This document shows positions 31,133-36,799 of a stretch of 36,799 nucleotides of DNA, piece by piece (position 1 is the first letter of the stretch; the number at the start of each line of letters is the position of its first letter). The DNA comes from Priapulus caudatus (lineage: Eukaryota > Priapulida > Priapulimorpha > Priapulimorphida > Priapulidae). The DNA lies in the NCBI RefSeq assembly GCF_000485595.1, contig NW_014577226.1, forward strand, positions 2,416 to 39,214, in the 5' to 3' direction. The notes beneath the pieces were generated by a model. The model did not search any database. It worked only from the letters and a program-made list of their open reading frames with translations, and was not told the DNA's origin. The position numbers and the translations under genes are program-made.

Positions 31133-32261
31133 CAGATACAGGGTCAAGACGGTATTCGTAGTGTCTTTCACTTTAGATAAAGTGTAAACAAAAGTCTATT
31201 ACTTTAGATACAGTGTTTGCATTGACATGATTAAAGGTAGTAGCCCTCACTTGCACACCCTACCAATTTCCATAAAATTTCATTTGTAGATGCCAATTGG
31301 CATCAGGATATTTTCTTTGAGTTCTTAAGGCGTCTTCCAGTCGCCTTAAAAGGAAAACGTTTAATTTCTCATTTAAATGTCACATTATATCCATAAATCC
31401 AATGCTGTTATATGTTTACTTTGATGCGTCCTCATTTTAAGTTACAATGAGCCTAAATTTGTTCGAGACCTCCCACGATGCTTTACAAATGAAGGCTATA
31501 CTGCCTTTAAAGGAAACTGGGATTCCAATACTTTTTTTATTTTTTTTATCTCAGACCTAAGTATCCATAAAAAGCATTATTTGAAATGGAAAGTTTTGGA
31601 AATTCATCGACCTCTAGTGATCAGATGACCTAGTTTATGGCATGTAAACGATACAAACAATAGTTGATACTTGCAATTAAAATTCGCGAAAATGAACCTT
31701 TTAGAGATCAAAAATACGAAAAGTTCCTATACCGTTGGATGGGGGACACCCCTCCCTCCCAGCTCTCCCCTTGGCCGCTTCGCTCCCTCGCAGGCTCTTG
31801 AACCACGTCAGGTCCCCCCACATTTTAAAATGGATTTGCGTCCCTACTTGCAGGTATGTGCTATTTACTGTAAATGTATAGTGTTAACCAACTAATGTTA
31901 CGTTTAGCCGATACATGTGTTTGTGCGATTATAGTTCCTACGCTTCTTCATATAGAAAATCTGGTGCCTTATAATTATTTAATTAAACCATCGGTATCAA
32001 AATTTCCTATATTAAAAATAGTCGTGAGTATGTGCGTAATTTCAAACAAACTGGTTTCCGTGAGAAGAGAGATTTATAAGCGTAACAATCTTTGTGTAAC
32101 GTAAAGTGAAAAGTCATGTGTCATCATGTGCAAACCATTTCTCTTACTTTTATTAAGTTCATTCTATAAGCGCCTTGTATTGCGTTATAGTCTTGCATTG
32201 TACAGTATTGTATTGTGTTGTGTTTAATTGTCTGTGAAATTGTGTCCCAGAGTACGTAAGC

Positions 32262-32680
32262 CAATTTAACAGTAAGTACTAACCGGTATATGTGGAATAT
32301 GGAATAAAATACAAAATCGCGATCTCCTCCACGTAACAGTCATGCAGCCGTATGCAGCTGAAATACAGAGCTATTGGACGCTAGCGTCACATAGGGGAAA
32401 ACTTGTACACGTTCAGTGATTCGAAATTCTGGACGATTAGGCGCCCTTCAAACTGGGAGATTGGAATAAACATTTTGTATGTAAAATTACTCGTATTTAT
32501 GTGCATTCTAACTTCAAGGCATGTTATTTAAGTAATTTTTGTTTGGTAGATATTTGGCAGACTCAAATAGATATAATATTAACTTACTGTACTGGAAACA
32601 GAAATTCGAAAAGATAGCCGCGTTATAATTATTGAGGTAAAGACATTGGTATTGGCATTTTTGTTTCAAACTCCTCGTCC
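32262..32680. repeat. Dispersed repeat, copy 2 of the NARS1-upstream block
   Basis: See 21763-22150. Same orientation, with an extra about 30 bp (around 32442-32470) and roughly three-quarters identity by eye. Confidence 0.75.
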
Positions 32681-32847
32681 TACATTTTTTGCCCGATCTG
32701 GAGAAACCAATTTGCAAACGATTTCTCTTACTTTTGTGACTGTAGATATGAAGAGGCTAATCCCCTCTCATGCAATTAACCTAGCATGCGGATAAGGATA
32801 TGTGTCTGTGCGATGAACACGATATATATACAGCTAAATATATAGCA

Positions 32848-32850
<3 letters not shown>

Positions 32851-32916
<66 letters not shown>
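32851..32916. repeat. TA dinucleotide microsatellite
   Basis: About 66 bases of TA with two TTA interruptions; self-complementary. Confidence 0.9.
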
Positions 32917-32918
<2 letters not shown>

Positions 32919-33090
32919 AATATACATATAAATATATATAGCTGAGCATACAACTACAACTAAGTCCAACGCGAGTGATTTGCAAAGTTTATGGTCTAAG
33001 TGCCTTGTATTGAATTGTATTGTCTTGCATTGTATAGTGTTTTATTGTATTGTAAAAGTGTGTTACAAATGATAGGAACGCGACTATTAT

Positions 33091-33166
33091 TATATTATTA
33101 ATTATTGTTATAATTATCATTATTGTATTATATTATTAATTATTGTTATAATTATCATTATTGTAT
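33091..33166. repeat. 38-bp tandem duplication, AT-rich
   Basis: TATATTATTAATTATTGTTA and the following 18 bases occur twice in a row, starting at 33091 and 33129. Confidence 0.85.
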
Positions 33167-33199
33167 TATATAATTATATTATTAAACTTGTTTACACAC

Positions 33200-35498
33200 G
33201 CCTAGCTCTAAATTATTGCAAAACGTTCTTGTGTGAAATGTCAAGAAATAATTGAGTATAAATTCGGGCGTTTTGTCTACCTGTAGCTTGTAAATGAATT
33301 CATAACGTTTAATGATATATTATATTTATATACACGCGAGGCATCTTTTATTGTTTTACGCATACTATGAACAGAGAAATACGAAAAACAGCATAGATTT
33401 ATTGTTTGACATTCGTTCATTAGGGAAGTATAAATACATATATAGCACAAATAATAATTAGAGGCATGCGCTAAATACTCGTATAACGTTACTCGCCTAC
33501 GCACTAGCACGCATAAACTCTGTGAAAATGAACAAAAAATAGCTGTACCGCGATGATTACGCACCAAATTAGGAAAAGCAAAGCGTTAATATGCACAAAC
33601 AGTCGTAACTTACAACAACGATCAAGAAAACACGACAGCGTTCGGCACATGGAATGGCCAGCTAGGGTCCTAGCTAGCGGCAGGGGGAGGGGCAGGGGCA
33701 GTCGTCCGCACACTAATGTGGATACTATTACATGGCCAACAGTCAACCGCCCATGGTCAACCGCCAATGGTCAACTGCCCAGAAGATAAGACGCGCGTGG
33801 CTTTGCCTCTAGTCAAAATGGGTTAGCTACGCTCCTGCTGCCATCTGGCGTGCGCGTCACCAGTATCAGGACCCTTGATTGTGCAAGGACATGTGAGAGA
33901 AAGCAAGAAGGGCAAGAACTCATTGCTACCCGACCTTGCCAGCGTGCAGTACATATTTAAGCATACGTTACTGGGTCCCGCAGTCTCCGCCAGGGCACTA
34001 AATCAGACCATTTTTCGAGGAACCGAGTAAATGTACAGTGAAGCAGCGAATTAAGCACGCAAACCATCGAACATTACACACGACTCCCAAATCTCTGCAA
34101 ACGGAGCCATTTCCTAGAAATATGTTATCAAGCTAGCCGTGCGTGAGGTCCACGGACCTGTAATGATTCAACACGCAAAGAACAGCCGATGGCTTCACAA
34201 TTTAATCAGCACAGATTCATCACCTGTTTCGCACGTTCGTAGGACGAAGCATAGATAGTGTTCGCTCGTCATCTCTCTCTCTCTCTCTAGCTCTCTTGGT
34301 TACGAGAGATTGTCTAACGTCACGACTACTGCTATATATAGACTATTTACTATATACACATCGCTGTAAAGATAATCAATGTCAGTATTTACAAGAATAT
34401 GATTAACGGTAATCATCATCATCATCGTCACCGTCATCGTCATCATCGTTACAAGCCGTCACAATCACGCATGCGCGGAGATGCGTTTATTGGCCGCATC
34501 GTCAGGAGTGCTTAAGAATTCATCGCAGGTTCTTAGGTACTCATGGCGTCATTATTCCACTACTATGTCACACGCATATAAATTAATTACGTAAGCAGAA
34601 TGCGATTATGCATGGTTCTACCATGATGCTATTATAGCCAGGGATAGGATTTCGTCGTTAATACGAAAACCGTGTTCGGAGAAGTCTCAGCGATAGCTTA
34701 GCGTCAGCGTCTGCGTAGAATCACAATCCGAGTAGATAGACATTGTATCGCAATAAAAGGCAAGAACTCCCCACCCCACTAAATCGACTTCCCCCCAACC
34801 CCGCTCCGAAGCACGGTAGGTTTCGCCATTAGCGCTAATCACACGGTGGAAGACACTACTACTGCACGCGCACTCGCTTTATTTCTATTAGCGGCGCGGC
34901 TATGCGTTTTCTTTGACCTGGGTAGCTATATGACTGTTAATTCTTGCTGCGTGCAATGTGTGTCACTTGTGAAGTGATGCATGTCTCATTGGAAGCTGAG
35001 TTCGAACGTTGCGCCTCATTGCCTCATTATATTACTCAAATGTAAGTGCACATCGAAGCTTTTTATCAAAATGCATAACCATTGCTTTAAAAATCGCTTC
35101 ACTTATCCTCTTAACATTAGCCAAACAAGTCTTCCTCGTTTTACTGTGGAAGTTATATCGGCACAAGCATACACTCTCACTACGAAAAAAATATCTGTTT
35201 ATTACACTCCAAATACTGTTATTAGGGTAAATCATTGGCTGGTACTGATTGCTTAAATCTGCAGAACTCCCGATGCATCTCTCTTTCGATGCAAACGCGC
35301 ATTCTTGTTAACCTAGCTTTAATACATTTACTAACAACACGGATAACCATCTACCGGTCACCATGGCAACGCGAGCAACTGTCCTTAAGTTGCCACGGCA
35401 ATGTCGGCAGACGGATCGTCAGGGCAAGCACAACTTCTAATCGTCCACGCGGCAACGGGAGTTCCTGAGTCTTCGTCCGGCCCGTAGGTGGCGCCGCG
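33200..35498. other. No recognisable gene
   Basis: Contains a CT repeat (34274-34292), an ATC/GTC triplet stretch (34408-34450) and several CpG-richer patches around 33640-33900 and 34780-34910. No exon could be supported on either strand. Confidence 0.4.
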
Positions 35499-35700
35499 CT
35501 AGAACGCGAGCTCGTCCAGCTTGGAGCGTTTCGGCTGAATGGCTTCATCATCGATGTCGTCGTCGTCGTAGATTGGGTGCGGCCGGCGGTAGCATCGCGG
35601 TGACGGCACGATCAGGTGTGACTCTGTCACGGAGACTCGCAGTGGTGGCTCGCGCCACAACCAAGGATGCATCAAGCATTCCAGTGCCGTCATTCGTTCG
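35499..35700 (-). CDS. STK17/DRAK-like kinase, last exon
   Basis: Acceptor TTGCAG next to 35700. Completes a Ser at the junction, then ERMTALECLMHPWLW, the last helix of the kinase domain, followed by a 50-residue tail: EPPLRVSVTESHLIVPSPR, then an acidic YDDDDIDDEA and QPKRSKLDELAF, stop TAG at 35499-35501. The PKRSK next to an acidic run looks like a nuclear-localisation signal, and DRAK kinases are known to be nuclear. The tail is short compared with DAPK1, which has ankyrin repeats and a death domain, so DAPK1 itself is unlikely. Confidence 0.85.
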
Positions 35701-36130
35701 CTGCAACGCGTGACGTCGTTTGTTCAGTATCAACTTGTATTATTAGCAATTGCTTGTTATTATTACTATCATTATATTATGAAAACGTTTAGCTCTTATA
35801 TAACAATCACCCCACATGGTGGCCATAGGTTTTCCGGCATGAAAGTGACACCGAGTTCAGACCAGAAAAGACTATAAGCACACAAATTCAACAGCTGGCG
35901 AGGTTTACAGACCAAAGCTTAAAAAGCGAATTCAAAGGTTAATGGCCTTCCATGCTGCAGCGTAGCGTTGCAGTTCTGTTGCAGCTCTGTGACAATTGGC
36001 AGCTCTGGGTGGACAACATTGGAGCTAGCGAATGAGGAAATGAGAACCGACTTTTGTTTCTCACTAGCAGTCCATATTGCTTTCGAAATCAGCGTGTATT
36101 GGCAAGGCCACACAACACGGCGGTACGTAC

Positions 36131-36310
36131 CTGGGATCCACTACTAGCAGAGAGCAGATGAAATCTCGCGCCTGCTCTGTCACGTCCATGAAGAGTTCCT
36201 CAGGAAATTCAAGGTTCACCTGAGATATATTGAGAAACGTTTCCTGCTTGGTGGCACCACCAAACGGCGAGCAGCCTGTCAACATCTGGTACGCCAACAC
36301 ACCAATGCTC
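36131..36310 (-). CDS. STK17/DRAK-like kinase, penultimate exon in the window
   Basis: Begins with the last base of Trp and [20 protein letters not shown], then [20 protein letters not shown] and [14 protein letters not shown]. This is the C-lobe (subdomains IX-X) of a Ser/Thr protein kinase; [19 protein letters not shown] is the signature of the DAPK-related, apoptosis-linked STK17 group. It splices in phase to the next exon (donor GTACGT, Ser made of AG and C), which gives DPSERMTALE. The ATP-binding lobe and catalytic loop are outside the window, so activity cannot be judged. Confidence 0.88.
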
Positions 36311-36340
36311 CTGCAAGAAGGAAAGTTGATGTGTGATGAG

Positions 36341-36393
<53 letters not shown>
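36341..36393. repeat. ATA trinucleotide microsatellite
   Basis: About 18 uninterrupted ATA units in the kinase intron, 30 bases from the acceptor of the exon at 36310. Confidence 0.95.
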
Positions 36394-36394
<1 letters not shown>

Positions 36395-36751
36395 TTGCAC
36401 GCAGACTATAACGGGAATTGCGACGCAGATTTTTTTCCGCATTCTGGAATTTTTTGTGTGGGACATAATGAACGTTTTGCTACTGTTTTGAATAACGGAT
36501 GACACCTGGAGTATGAGCATACGGATTTGCGTGCGATAAATAATCCGAAAATTACCATCGCTGTTTTTGAATGCATTTACCATACATCATTTATATACAC
36601 ATTGTTCCCGAGTCACTCTTTGCTAGTTCAGTTCCGTAATTCCGCTCTGGTGATTTCGAAAATTGTCATGCGCAGGAGATGCTCTATTGCATATAGCACC
36701 TCGAGTTATATATAGACCCTGTCGTTAATGTAAGGTGTATGGAGCGGGAAG

Positions 36752-36799
36752 GAGTGAATGAGTGAGTGAGTGAGTGAGTGAGTGTGAGTGAGTGAGTGA
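36752..36799. repeat. GAGT tetranucleotide microsatellite at window end
   Basis: GAGT repeats with one GTGAGT variant, running to the last base. Confidence 0.9.

Overview
The window is nuclear DNA from an animal. Genes are split into many small exons with GT..AG introns, one gene is a cytosolic asparaginyl-tRNA synthetase with the N-terminal extension typical of animals, and there are pieces of an ionotropic glutamate receptor and of a DAPK/STK17-type kinase. Intergenic DNA is full of microsatellites, minisatellites, fold-back elements and TTAGGG-type interstitial repeats. I cannot name the species. A marine invertebrate (possibly a sponge or another early-branching lineage) would fit, but that is inference.

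Layout. 1-3551: intron or intergenic DNA with several small inverted-repeat elements. 3552-3692 (+): last coding exon of an unidentified gene ending in a PPxY-containing tail. 3693-11249: gene-poor DNA with triplet repeats, CA/CG repeats, a polypurine tract, MITEs and minisatellites. 11250-21746 (-): a complete NARS1-like gene that I resolve into 18 coding exons (560 codons including stop, all phases consistent); exon 1 is the least certain. Its introns hold a 55-bp minisatellite that duplicates a splice acceptor, a 92-bp minisatellite, a hAT-like MITE and a decayed telomere-like block. 21763-26116: a dispersed repeat touching the NARS1 5' end, then an array of roughly 500-bp repeat units. 26117-26799: assembly gap. 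26809-27009 (+): last exon of an ionotropic glutamate receptor (M4 segment). 28447-30800: a rearranged second copy of the 24.7-25.7 kb region, with a small ORF carrying a signal peptide. 31000-35498: AT-rich repeat DNA without a recognisable gene. 35499-36310 (-): the last two exons of an STK17/DRAK-like Ser/Thr kinase whose 5' part lies beyond the window.

The most unusual content is a set of short terminal-inverted-repeat elements (1296-1560, 8963-9193, 1647-1870, 30217-30404) that have different inverted repeats but all carry a TTAGGG/CCCTAA telomere-like array in the middle and are flanked by 8-9 bp target duplications. One has a related empty site inside this same window. Three further fold-back families, with 9-, 10- and 7-bp target duplications, are also present. 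The genes share no pathway: they are translation, neurotransmitter-type signalling and a kinase, in ordinary eukaryotic neighbourhood.
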